Position numbers and translations under genes: made by a program
In this document: piece after piece, positions 34,901 to 47,600 of the stretch
Numbering within the stretch: the stretch's first letter is position 1
How the letters are laid out: every line of letters starts with the position of its first letter
Origin: Tribonema minus
Taxonomy: Eukaryota; Sar; Xanthophyceae; Tribonematales; Tribonemataceae
NCBI GenBank assembly: GCA_017506865.1
Contig: JAFCMP010000334.1
Coordinates: 1,116,001-1,180,000, forward strand
DNA length: 64,000 nucleotides
Direction: 5' to 3'
The notes under the pieces: model-generated
What the model was told of the DNA's origin: nothing
Seen by the model: the letters and a program-made list of their open reading frames with translations, nothing else
The model's database searches: none

Positions 34901-36878
34901 CTGCAGCGCGCCCTGCGCCGCTGCGCGCTCCGCGTGCAGCGCGTTTTGCAGCTGCACGTGCTGCGCGCGTAGCGTGCGCACTTCGCGCGCCGCCGCGCCT
35001 TCCTGGTGCTCGCGCCACTGGTGCTGGATGGCCGCCGCCGCCGCCGCCTCTGCCTCTGCCTGGCCTGTTGCCGGTGCTGCTGCCGCAGCGGAGGCGGCTG
35101 TGGCGGGTAGCGCAGCGCCTGCACAGCCCTGGTGCCGATGGGCGTTGTCCGCGGGCGCGCTCTGCGGCCGCGCCGCGACGGGCTGCTGCTGCTGCTGCTG
35201 CTGCTGCCGCCGCCGCCGCTGCTGCTGCTGCTGCTGCTGCAGCTGCTGCGCTCGGCGCTCCTCCTGCTCCTGCTGCTGCAGCGCTAGTGATTCCGCAGCG
35301 TCATCGTCACGCGGGGCACCGGCGCTGCGCGGCGCGCGCTGCCGCGGCGCACGTTCCGCCGCCGCCGCCTGGGGCCGCGCGTCAAGCATGTCGAGCGGTG
35401 CTGCATGGGTGCTGAGCGCTGCTGCATGCGCGCCGCGCAGCGCCCGCGCCGGCGCGCGGTCGCCCTGTGGCACGGCGCGTGCAGCGGTCACGCCGCACGA
35501 CAGGGTTAGGGTAGCCGTTGGGGGCTAAGGTTAGGATTCAGGGTTAGGGTTCGGGTTAGGCAGGGAGGCGTAGCAAGGCTCAGGTTCCCGCTGCGGCGCA
35601 CATGGCAGCGTGCTGCGCATGGCGGTTTGAGTAGTGGAGCGCGGCGCGCCGTGCAACGGCTCAGTCGCCCGGCTGAGCGTGGTGGGAAGGACGGCAGAGG
35701 TTCATTATTAAACTTGAAAACCCGGCCGCACATGGGCACGCACTGTCATGCCCCCTGCACGCAGCAGCATTTGAGCGAGCGCTGGAGTCTGCACGCTGCG
35801 CCGGAAAGCCGCGGTGCAAGGCCTGTCAGGGCACCGCGCGAGTAGCGTGCGCGAGCGTGGGATCTGGTGGCTGAGCACTGGTTGCCGCTGGAGCGCTGCT
35901 GCTGCAACATGGTTCGGGTTAGGGTTATGATTAGGGTTAAAGCTAGGGTTTAGTGCCGCCGGGGCGCGCCGTGCACTGATGTCACAAATCCCACTGTAAT
36001 AGCCGTGCTCACGCCCACCCAGCACTCCCATTCACACCATTTGCTGTGTACACAGCCTACCTGCCAGCTGCGCACTCCACCAGCCCCCCCTCCCCCCCCC
36101 TCCCCCTCGCCCTCCTCCCCGCTCCCCTCGCAACTGCCGAGTGACCCCCGCCGCCACCCCCCCGCAGAATGTGTCAGCGCGCGGCGCTCCGCCCCCCCCC
36201 CCGCCTCGTGCCGCCGCCGCTGCCGCCGGCCGGGCGACGGCGGCAGCGGCACGCGCGCCAGCGCGGCGGCGTCGCGGTGCGCGCGCCTCTCGAAGCGGCG
36301 CCCCGCTGACGCGAGCGCGCCCTCCACCTGCGTGACAGGTAGCGTGCAGCAGCTGGCAGCGCTCAGCAAGGTCAAGAGGCACCGACTTCATCATGGTCCT
36401 AGCCCTAGTTAGGGAGTGTGACGGAAGTGTCAGGAGAGGCGGCGCTCCGCAGAGGCACCGCAGACGCTGTCACTGTTGTGTGCGTCTCAGGGGGAGGTCT
36501 AGTGCAAGCCTCCGGCGCACTGGCGCGTGCTGCCAATAACCTCAGCTCAGGTCACAAGCGACACTCGACGGGACTCAGTAGGCGCTGCCGCAGCGCTTGC
36601 GCGGCACTGTGCATAGACGCACCAAGGACGACAATCCAACTGGGGTACACTGCGGTGCACCGCGAGTACAGCCTCACGAGTCCGCAGTCCACCCAGCCGC
36701 CAACACCGCCCAACCTGGTCACCTTGCAGAGCACGGCGTCGGCGGCGTCGGCGCTGCGCGCGAGCGTGCGCGCGCGCTCGTACCAGCGCAGGCAGCGCGC
36801 GCTGCGCACGTGCTCCAGCTCCACGCCGAGGTTGAAGCACGCCACCGCGAGCGCGGCGCGCATCTGCTTCGCCTCTCT

Positions 36879-36910
<32 letters not shown>

Positions 36911-38332
36911 TGCTCCCGCCGCCGCCGCCGTCGTCGCCAGTGTGTTCTGCGCAGCGCAGCGCCTCAACAAAGCTGTCGTCGTCAGAGTCGCTGCCGCCGC
37001 CGCCGCCGCCGCCGCCACCGCCGCCGCTGCCGCCCAGGCGGCGCGGCGCCAGGAGCGGCGGCAGCGGGGCGCTGCTGCCGGCGGCGGCGGCGGCGGCGGC
37101 GAGTCCGTGCTTGCAGAAGGCGACGGCGTTGCGCGCGTGGCGCAGCGCCTCGTCGTGCCTGCCGAGGTCGCTCAGTATGGCACAGATGTTGCTGGGGGGG
37201 CGCCACGCAGGGGGGGGCAGGGGGGGGGGGGGGGGGGGGGGCAAGATGTGGAGGTGGGTGTGCGGACTGTTTACGACCGGAGCGCGGCCGGGGCAGGGGT
37301 AGTGGTGAAATTGAGGCAGCTACATCGGTACGTGTGCATGTTGGGGATGCACGCCCCAAGGATTTCAGAGCGCAGACGCATGTGATGCAGTGTTAACGTG
37401 GGCGCAAGAACAATCTGCGCAGCAGGGATATTTGCAGCACGGCGATGTGTCACGCAGAGGCGGCAGCGGCGCACTCTCTGCGCTACTGCGAGCTCCCACG
37501 ACAACGCTCTCAATTTGCACAACACGCTTGCGGTATGGACTCATGTAAGACACGATAGTTGATGCCTCACACAAGCACACAGGTGAATGGTACGCAGACA
37601 TCACTGCACACTCCATGCATCCACAGCAATGAGATTTTATGCATGCAATCACCTGTGTGTGACAGCCAGCTGCTGCATGAGATCCATGGGCAATGCCTGA
37701 GCCGCGCTGTCACACAGCTGCCTGAAGCACTGGGACGCCCTCTGCAGCACCTTGAGTGCAGCATCACAGTCATCATTTTGCCTGTGCCAGCATGCAAGGT
37801 TATTGCATGTTAAGATCCACAGATTGAGCACGTTCAGTCGGCTGCAGCCGTCCGCTGCGTGCGGCCTGGCCTGATCCTGCCCTGGATGGTGCTGCAGCTG
37901 GGACTGCAGCATTTCCTTGAGCTTCCACAGCAGCTTGCGGGACTCGACATGCTTGCCCTCGCTCAAAAGCTGCAGCGCACGCTTGTTCCCGGTTTTCACT
38001 GAGTGCTCCATTACTGTAGCACGAAATGGTTGCAGTTCTTGCTGTGCGCTGCTGCAGCTGCTGTCGCTTGTGACCTCGAGTCCCCGGTGACGATTTATCG
38101 GCGCCATGATCCTGCGCGGCTGCGATTGCCATCTGCGACTGCGATCATGATGCTGCTTCGGAGGCTGGTGTTGCCGGTCTGCTGCAGCGACGTGGTCTTC
38201 TTCTTCGCTCAAACGTGCCTGCCAGCCCCTGCGATCGAAGTCGAAATCCTGCTGAAGCACATTGTGGCGCCTCAGCTCAGGGCTAAGCGGTCTTAGAATG
38301 TGAGGCGGTGGCGTCGCCAGCGGATAGTTCAT
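31895..38332 (-). CDS. TPR and coiled-coil protein (one gene or two)
   Basis: 5' part: exon 37653-38332 (Met at 38332 or, less upstream, 38107) joins in phase to 36723-37191, giving TPR helices NNLACWHRQNDDCDAALKVL and HSNICAILSDLGRHDEALRH; then exon from 36327 (VEGALASAGRRFERRAHRD). 3' part: exons 34765-35464, 34314-34443, 33283-34102 and 31895-32821, all in phase with each other. These encode a Gln-rich segment and long coiled coils (REVRTLRAQHVQLQNALHAE, RIRELEKELREARA, GQVAALREVQAAQWDELR, LHRLEAQLEDLRF), then a Ser/Ala-rich tail. I could not place the end of the exon at 36327, so the link across 35465-36200 is inference; a gene boundary there is possible. A TPR plus coil layout suggests a scaffold, perhaps cytoskeletal; no family is named. 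Confidence 0.65.
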
Positions 38333-38624
38333 AGCTGATCGTTCTGCTAAGCACAGCGTGCGCTATCCACCACCATGGGCATGGACATATTTGGCAGTTA
38401 CAAACCGTTGAGGTTGAGAAAATGTTCAGAAATTGCTTCTCGGCTTCACTTTCGATTTCGCCGCTGACGAGCGCGCGGTGCCGTGTTTGCAGCAATCCCA
38501 TCACTCCACCGCAGCCATCAGCTGTGTGCAGCTGCCTGCTGTCAAGCACCGGCTACAGTAACAGCGGCGCAGAAAACAAACTGCGAGTTCAGGATATATC
38601 ACCGAAGGGAAGCTTTGCCACAAC
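38333..38624. promoter_or_regulatory. Divergent promoter region, TPR gene and lipoxygenase
   Basis: Only 292 bp separate the leftward Met at 38332 and the rightward lipoxygenase Met at 38625, so both promoters and 5' UTRs must be compact or overlap (more room exists if the TPR gene starts at 38107). No specific element is recognised. Confidence 0.45.
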
Positions 38625-41600
38625 ATGATGAGGATGCTGACGGCGACCATCATGGCCCTTTCCGTCGCCTGGGCAAGCGGTCTTCACGCGGCGGCGCCCC
38701 CTCCAATGTCGGTGGTTACTGCAATTCGAGGAGCCTGTGTGAATTTGGTTGCAATCCGGAATGGCCCCAAGCTTTCGCTGCCCATGGTGAGTGAGTGTTT
38801 AGTTAGTGGTGTGTGTGTTCATAATGAATCTTTGCCTTTGCATTGCAATATGACACGCACTCCGTGCGCAGAGATGGCGCAGTCCTCCTCCTCTCACGCC
38901 CAGCACATCGACGGCAATTGCAAGTCGCACAAATCTTCATGTTCCCGCTGCGAGGGTTCATGCCACATGATACATACGAAAGTTCGTGAGCAAGGTGATG
39001 CAAGGCGAGGTCGCATCTGGCTTTCTTGAGCTTCAGTCGGAGCATGGTGTGTCCACAATGTATTCTGATGGGGACAGCAGACTTTGAGAATTGCGAAAAC
39101 ATGCCATGTTGATCATGATGTGTGCTCCCTTGGGTGCTCCATGGAAACGAATCAAGAGATCGTAGAGCTCTAGGTGTCAAGGAGTGGTTGCCGCAAGTGG
39201 CTTCCACCAATAACCGTGGTCGCCGTTGTTGCAGTCCTTGGCCACGAGTCAAACAGTGCCATCATATCCACAGTAGTCGAAAGACTTCTGTGTGCAAGCC
39301 TTTTTAGCATTCGAGGCATGGGCGTTCAGCATGGAAAGGTCTCACGCGTTCGGTAGGCCAGCTCCAGCTGGTAGCCCAACGCAGGAGGTGCAGCAGCTGC
39401 TGACAGCGCTCCTGAATGCGCGCAGTGTAGAAGGTGGTGAGCGGGTTCTGAACCAACGTGCGGCGACACGAAGGCTCCAGGTCGTTTAGCACGAACTTCG
39501 ATTGTCCACCACACCGGCGGCCCGGGGATGCTATTTGCACACGATGGCGCAATACTCCACCTTGGCAAACGTGCCACCTGCCCCAATGTGCGCCTGCGAG
39601 GCCAGTGCTTCATGCCAATCCAACAATATGCCACTCAGTCCTGTGAAATTCAAGGTACGAGGCTAACGTCATCGCTGTGTAAAGAAGCGTATGCCCTCAC
39701 GATCCAGTGCTGTCGGGCGCGGGTAGGTATGCGGTCATGGCATGCAGCACCATGGCTACCCAACAAGACGGTATCCCAGGCGACCTTGTTGGCACCACAC
39801 GATCCCGGGTGGTGCACAGGAATCACCGTTTGGGTGTGTGCCCGCCATTCGCCTGAATCTCGGGGTCATGGCGATCGCATCCGCACATAGGACTACGCAC
39901 ACCTGACTGACACACATGCTGCGACCCTCGTCGTACATTCAACGAAAATTCGATGGGGCTGAACTGTGCTTGCTGCAAATACGTCCGCTGACGCTCAGCT
40001 CCGATTGTTGATCAGGGTCACGGTGATCGCATCCCTCGACATCTTGCTGTACGCCTGCTTGACGTACACGAAAGCGACTGGAAGAGTCTGTTCTCGCTGA
40101 GAACGTGTCCGCTGGTGCCGTCCACGCCCCCCCGGTGAGAATGCGTGCAGCCGATGTAGTCCTCACCCCGTCGAGTGCCGCGGTGACGCCCCGCACATGC
40201 GCAGCTCCGAGAGCGCATGCCTTGTACATTAGCATGATCACTGTGCAAAACTGCAGGCTCATGCGTAGAGCGCTGACACCACTCAAGTCACAGCAGTGCT
40301 CAGCAATACTGAAGTATCAATGGCATTGGCTGCGCCTATTCTCTTCCGGCGGGGCAACAAACACCGGTTGCCGGACGCTCTCGGCGACACGCTCCAGCGC
40401 AGCGCGCGGCGCCACGCGACACCCGACGCGCAACGCTGCTCCATACGCGCAGCGCCGCGATGGCACGTCTCAACGGCGTTGCCGCCACGCTCGCATGCAG
40501 AGGACGGGTCGCTCGCCTCAGGGATCCCAGTTTAGTGGCGGCGCGGCCCAACCCTAACCCTAACCCTGCTCCAGTGCACCACTCCGCTTCAAGCCTTGTC
40601 TCAAGATTACCCACCTGCCTGATGCCTGCTTCTCCGTGTTTCAAAGCACAGTCGCACATGAGAGACGTGAGTGTGACACGCCCCCCTCGTTGTGTGCCCC
40701 CCCCCACCACCACCCCGCGTGGCATGCCTCAGGACGACGCAGGCCTCGTCGCCGGCGCCAAGGGGCTCGTCAAGAAGCCTAACCCTAACCCTAATCCTAG
40801 CCCTACTCCTAACCCTAACCCCTGATCTTACCCTTGTGGCACGCCTCAGCATAACGCGAACCTCGTCGCGCGCGCCAAGGGGCTTGTCAAGAAGCCTAAC
40901 CCAAACCCTAATCCTGGCCCTACTCCTAACCCTAACCCCTGATCTTACCCTTGTGGCACGCCTCAGCATGACGCGAACCTCGTCGCGCGCGCCAAGGGGC
41001 TTGTCAAGAAGCCTAACCCAAACCCTAATCCTGGCCCTACTCCTAACCCTAACCCCTGATCTTACCCTTGTGGCGCGCCTCAGCACGATGCGGACCTCGT
41101 CGCGCGTGCGAAAGGGCTCGTCAAGAAGCGCAGCGCGTACAAGTTCACGCGCGAGAACCTGCCGCAGGGCACGCCCATGCTGCGCTGCCTGCCTGCGGTG
41201 GAGGCCGTCATGAGCGTCAAGGCCCTGCAGGCAGCGTTCTTCTTCAAGGTGATTGTTGGTTGATCTCGAAGTGCATGTGCTTAAGTTTAGGGGCATTGCA
41301 GAGACGCAGTGCACAAAAGTGAAGGCGCTGCGGGCGGCGCTCTTCTTGAAGCTGATTGTTGAAGTTGCTCACGAGTACTGTACATGCATTGAAAGTCAGG
41401 AGCACTTTGAAGACGCAATGAACAAAGCAAAGGCGCTGCAGGCGCCGTTATTCTTCAAGGTGATTGTTGGAGTTGCCTGCACAGTACGCGTATTGAAGTT
41501 GAGGTCCAGTTTGAAGCAGCGATGTATTTCAGGTAATCTGTGAGGTGCGTTTTTTTCTCAGCGTCACACTCTTTCATGCGAGCCAGAGAGTATCGACTGG

Positions 41601-44600
41601 CACCGTGCATGCGGGACTAATCGACGATTGTACGATGCATCTGGTCGTATTCCGAAATGAGTGCGGTGTCAGCTCCAGGATCTAAAAATTCTCTGTGCGC
41701 ACCTGCTCATCATTGAAGTTGTTCGCAACGCACTGGCATTTCAGGTGCACTCAGAAAATGCATTCACTGCGAGGGATTGAGCTTCAGATGCGTGTGGCCT
41801 TTGAAGTGCGCTTGGCAAAGTGCCGCGGGGGCCGTCGTAAGCGTCAAGACGTCTGCAGGCGGTGTTCTTGTTCAAGACCACTACTGAAGTTGTGTGCAAG
41901 GCAGTGTTCTTGTACTTCAGACTCACTATGTGGATACTTGCACTTACAATCCGATCCGGGATCACGATAACACCGGGCCCCCTTTCTTTTGCCATGGTTC
42001 TTTGTGCATGACCGGACTGCTAGACAACCTACTTGAGACACACACACCCACTCCCCGCATCCATCCATCAGATCGGCTGGCTCTTCTCCCCCCCCCCCCC
42101 CCCCCCCCCTTCCTTCGCCCATCAGATCGGCTGGCTCTTCAAGGTCCTCGGCACCGTCGGCCTCATCGCCCTCGACTCCATCTTTGCGCCCTTCCGCGGC
42201 ACCTCCTCCGATGGCTTTGCCAACCTCGCCGCCGTCGTCAGAAACGCCGCCGCCGGCGAGGACTTTGCGTCGCCCGTCGCGGAGGAGCTCACGGCGCCGC
42301 TCGACGCGCCGCGCGCGCGGAGCGCTGCTGCGAGTGATGCGCCGAGCACTGCTGCGGCGGCGCCGCGGAGCGCTGCCGCAGCGGACGAGGCGGATGTCAT
42401 CGTGAGCGGCCACGGCGTCGACGCGGACGAGCGGCAGACGCGCCCGAGCTGCCTCGGCGACTACGCGGCGCTGTTCGGGACGCTCAAGCGGCCCGATGCG
42501 GTGAGCGACCGCAACAAACAAATTGAATCATGCATTCGAAGTGTAGTCGATGGCAACCTCGCCAGCCGTTGCGCGACGCAGTCATCAATCAATATTGCGC
42601 GATGCGACGCAGTTGTATTGTTGCGCGGCGCGGCTACGCGGCGCTGTTCGGGACGCTCAAGCGGCCCGACGCGGTGAGCATTCGCCATCGATCAGACTTC
42701 AATGTGTATTTACTGAAGTATGGTCGATGCAAGGGCTGCCCCCGGTGACCACGCGGCGCTGTTCGGGACGCCCGAAAGGCCTGACGCGGCGAGGTCGCCC
42801 TAAAAACTTCAACCTGTATTTGTTGAAGTATGGTCATGCGTCGCAGCGTGTTTTGTGAGGTGTGGGGATGATCTGAGGGCGTGCGCGGCGAACGCACCGT
42901 GTATATCGATGTGGACTTCCTAAAAGAAGTATATGTTGAATATTGGCGTACACACGCATCATGTATAGTTTTCAAAGGCCGGACGCCGAAGACGCTTCGA
43001 AACGCTCGAACACAGTTCTGCAGCAGGTTATGCTGCAGCTGAGGGTGGTCATGTAAAGCGTCCCGGAGCGCCATCTTCAACCGCTTGCGGCGCCGGTTCT
43101 TCGATAATTTCACACTTCATACATGCATACCTCAAACATGCATGTCATCCGAGGGGATTGGCGCGATGAGTGCGTACGGCAAATCTCTTATGCATCGCGT
43201 GTGCAGTCGATCAACAAGTAACGCAACAATCTGATTAAATCATTCATTGCGGTCGTGATGTCCCTAGCCTACTCGCACTGCACCGCAAGTGTCCGTGGTC
43301 TAGAGGGGAGGCACATACAGTGATGAGACGTTTTGCGTGTGCCTATGAACATTGTACTTTTATTTATTTCGCTTCGCTAGGGGCGCGAAGAGCCCTCTCT
43401 TGGACGTGCACTCAATGCACCATTCCTTCTCTCAAACGCAGACAGGCTTCTTGTACATTCGTTGCGACGTAGGAGGTCGCAAGTGGTAGCATGGTATTAG
43501 GTACACACCTGTCGTTGCTGCTTTGCGTGCGGGGCACGCTCCAGAGACGGCGGTGGAGGTCGAGCGATGACGAGTTTGTGGGCGCATGCGTGGATGAATT
43601 CACATGCGTGGATGAATTCACAGGTAGTAGCAAAAGTTTCGAAAGACTACCGACGCCTTGATACACGCCGCCCCGCAGACGTCGATGGAGGGGTCGAGTA
43701 ATGACGCATTCGCCTGTGCATGCATGAACTGGCAATACTCCCCGAACTATATCACTACTGCAAAGCACCACGTTATCTATGATCAAGCCCATGGGGCGAG
43801 TATTTTATGAGAGCAAAACAAGGGGGGTGGGGCGTTAGTAGTATATGGAGAGAAAAAAGGCTAAGATGCATTGACGTTGGAGCCGTTCTTGCTCATCTAT
43901 CAACATCATGAGGTGCCAGCATGCTTCAACTTTCTGGAAAGGCAGCTGCTGCTTCTGGAAGCCTTTTTGTGAGTTTGGCTACATTGTCAACTGTCTTTCT
44001 GTCTGCTCTGCACGTTGCTGGCAGTGCATGCATGCGCACACACAGTGCGGCTATGTAGCATGAGTCACTGAGTGTGCAGCGTACACGTACACAGAGGGTA
44101 CATGCTGTGTATGCATGTGAGAAAAAGGGGGGGGGGTGGCACATTTTTATGAGCCAAGAAAAAGGGTGGGGCGTCATTTTGTGAGGGCTCGAAAACTCAT
44201 ACAAAAAACTCGCCCCATGGGCTTAATTGAAGATAATACGGTATAACATAAACTCTGAGTGGTACAATATCTGCAGGGCTCATCGAATCTTTGCAAAATC
44301 TGATCGCTCCGCAGATGTCAATTGAGGGGTTGAGCGATGACACATTTGCCTTTACATATATGAACTGGCAACATACTCCCAGAACTATATGTGATAACAG
44401 TGGTATGATGTCTGATGGGCTCATCAAAATTATGCAAAATCTTATCGCTCCGCAGATGTCAATTGAGGGGTTGAGCGATGACACATTTGCCTGTACATGT
44501 ATGCACTGGCAACATACTCCCAGAACTATATGTGATAACAGTGGTATGATGTCTGATGGGCTCATCAAAATTATGCAAAATCTTATCGCTCCGCAGATGT

Positions 44601-47600
44601 TGATTGAGGGGTTGAGCGATGACACATTTGCCTGCACATACATGATCTGATCATGCTCCACAACTATACTTTTATACTATACAAGTATTTATACTGAAGT
44701 ACTATATATATATATATATTAATACTATATAAGTATTATACGTGATGAAGTCACAGGTAGTAGCAGTAAGTAAAGAAGACTCACAATGCCTTGCCACACA
44801 CCGCTGCGCAGATGTCAATTGAGGGGTTGAGCGATGACGCGTTTGCCTGGTACCGCCTCGCGGGCCCCAACCCCAACGCCATCTGCAAGTGCACCCCGGA
44901 GGTGCTGAGCAAGGTGGGCGCGCTGGGGCAGGCCAAGTACACAGCGCTCAGGTGAGCCCGCGATGCTGGACTGTGTACCGTACTGCTGAACTACGTACTG
45001 TACTACTGAACTGTACTGGGGCAGGCCAAGTATTACACAGCGCTGAGGTGAGCTCGCAATTCTGGACTGTGTACTGTACTGCTGAACTGCCTACTGCACT
45101 GTACTGAACTGTGTACTGGGGCAGGCCAATACGCTCAGGTGAGCTCGCACCCCTGAACTGTGTGTATTGCTGAACTGTGCTGTTCAGGGTGCACTGAGTG
45201 AAAACCGTGTGCTGATCAGGTTGCACTCGGGGGTGCTCCCGGGTTGACACCATGTAGGATGCGAAGGACGCCTTTTGTTATGAGGTACACTCAGGGGCTC
45301 ATAATTCTCGCGTAATGTCACGTAGGCATGGCAGACGCCTTTGAGGAGCCAAGTACCAATGACCTGAGTGCAGACAACCCCTTGGGGGGAAGCAACAGTG
45401 CGCGAACTAACTGATGCCACAACTTGTGTGGCGCAGTTGCACAACGGCGACTCACGGCCCGCGCACGTACGTATGGCCATCTGCGGCGGCACGCAGACTG
45501 ATGTAGCGCTGCAGTCAAACCTGATCCTCGATTTATTTGCCTCTTCGCAGGGCCGAGCTGGAGCAAATCCAGGTCACGGGCGAGCCCTTTGCAGGGGACG
45601 ACATGGTTCTCAGCGTCGTTGTCCTTGTCTGTTTGAGCGCTGCGCCCAATCCTGGCCCTAGCCACGCGCATGCCTACGCCTCCGCAACGCCGCCACTGAT
45701 GCAGAGCGCTGCTGCTAACCCTGACCCTACTTCCGCATTTTCACGCCTCCGCGCAGTGCCTTCAGGCCGCGGGCGAGCTGGTCGCGGTGGACTACACAGT
45801 GCTCAGAGGCGTTGTCCTTCTGCTGTTGAGCACTGACGCGAACCCTAACCTTGCTAACCGTAACCCTGATCACGCACAAGCCCACGCCTCTGCAGCACCG
45901 CCGCTTGCGCTGGAGAGCTGCTGCTAAACCCTAACCCTAATTCCACATGTGCCTGCCTGCGCTCAGGGCAGAGCTCGAGCGCCTCCAGGCCGCGGGCGAG
46001 CTCTTCGCGGTGGACTACACAGTGCTCAGCGGCGTCATCCCCGGCGACCCCAAGGAGATACCGCAGTTCCTGCCGTCGCCGATCGCGCTGTTCCGGCTCA
46101 ACGCGGACGCCGCCGCGCGCGCGCGCATGCCGATCACGCCCGTGCTCGTTCAGGTGCGTGCGTATGTACGTGCGCCTCAGATAGAAGGGCCCGATCGCGC
46201 TGTTTCTTGCTCGCCACGGCCGCCGCCGCGGCGCGCGCGCGCGTGTGCCACTGCCATCTGTGCTTGTTCGGGTGCGTGCCGCATGTACGTACCCCCGAGA
46301 TGGCAGGTTGGGCTGTCAATTTTCCAGAGGCCTGCCCCCCAGGGTCAGGCTCCGCACAAAGTGGAGACGGCGATCGGGCGCGCGCGCTGTTGACGTCTGC
46401 CGTGAACGGTACGCACGTTGCAGAGGCCAGGGCGCCAACGCGCTCCCCCCTTCACAAAACCCAGATGGCCATCAGAGCAATGCACACCTCACCCTACTTC
46501 GCGGAATCTGGTGCTACTGATCATTGTACACACCCCGGATGTCGCACTTGGGGCTAACCCAACCCTAACCCTAGACCTATCCCTATGATGAGCATCGCCT
46601 GCGGTTGTGTAGCGCAGATGCCAAATGCACACGAGTGCGCAGCAGGTCTGCGTGCACGTGCTGCAGCGGACACAGCCGCCTGGCTCGCTCCATGAGATGA
46701 ACAGCAGTGGGCCTCCCCTGCTTCGCGCCGTCGGCAGTACAGCGTGTTGACGTGCGTGGCTCAGATCAGCATGCATCCGCGGGCTGCGCACGTCGTGCCC
46801 CCCGCGCGCGTCTGCATCTCCCAAGCGCAGTTGACGCCGTTGTCAGTACGGCGAATCCAAGGGTGCAGCGCATGCGTCTCAACACGCGTCCGCGCGCGCC
46901 TGCGCCTCGCAGGTGAAGGCGGACGCGCAGGACCTGGTGCTGCAGCCAGATGTGAAGAAGCAGTACTTGGGTGACGCCTTTACTTCCGCCGACGGGGCGC
47001 CCGACTTCTCCTGGCTCATCGCCAAGACGTGCCTGCAGGTGAGGGGCTGGGGCATGTATGTATGCATGTGCATGCACGTGTACATACATGCACGCCAAGA
47101 CGTGCTTGCAGGTGGGGGCCGGGGGCATCGCTTGTGCGCTTCATTCACTTTTGCTCGAGGGGCGAATAAGCCTGTACGATGCAGAGTGTGTTGCGTACGT
47201 GCGCGCGGTACACGCCGCACCGGCAGCGAGCGGGCTCGCCTGTCATGCGTAGTAGGAGCATCGTCGCGCGTCCAAGTGGCGTCAGCACGAGTGCGGCGCA
47301 TATATTTCTGACTCTGCACGGCATTGCACTTGCTGACGATACCTGGGCGCACGTGTCGAAGCGGTCCCTTAAGAGTGGCTTGACGGTACGGCGGTTCGCC
47401 GGGAATGAGCGCCGCGGAGCGCTGCCCCAGTGTGCGGGCAGCAGTGGTCGTCGCTGCTCCAAGTACAAAGCTTGTGTGTGTTCCACACGCGAGTCGCGGA
47501 GAGGAAGTGCGCAGCCGACCTTCGTGCGGCAGGCCGCGCGTGAACATTTGCGATGCGCGCGCTGAGAAGCTCGTCTTGACCGAGGCAAGCCGCCCGGAAA

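Noticed and set aside
39391-39440. Extra lipoxygenase exon (EVQQLLTALLNARSVE) after an acceptor-like CGCAG
   Set aside because: Exon 1 joins exon 2 in phase with a better family match without it, and the segment adjoins a dispersed repeat.
40733-41083. CRISPR-like regular repeat array
   Set aside because: Repeat and spacer are not distinguishable, units are near-identical throughout, and the context is a eukaryotic intron.
40607-41314. 235-codon minus-strand frame with internal repeats (RVRSRARIRV...)
   Set aside because: It is the reverse reading of the 117-bp array; periodic openness follows from a period divisible by three.
44291-44650. 119-codon repeat protein
   Set aside because: It is explained by the 141-bp array of lipoxygenase exon-4 starts; no independent gene is needed.
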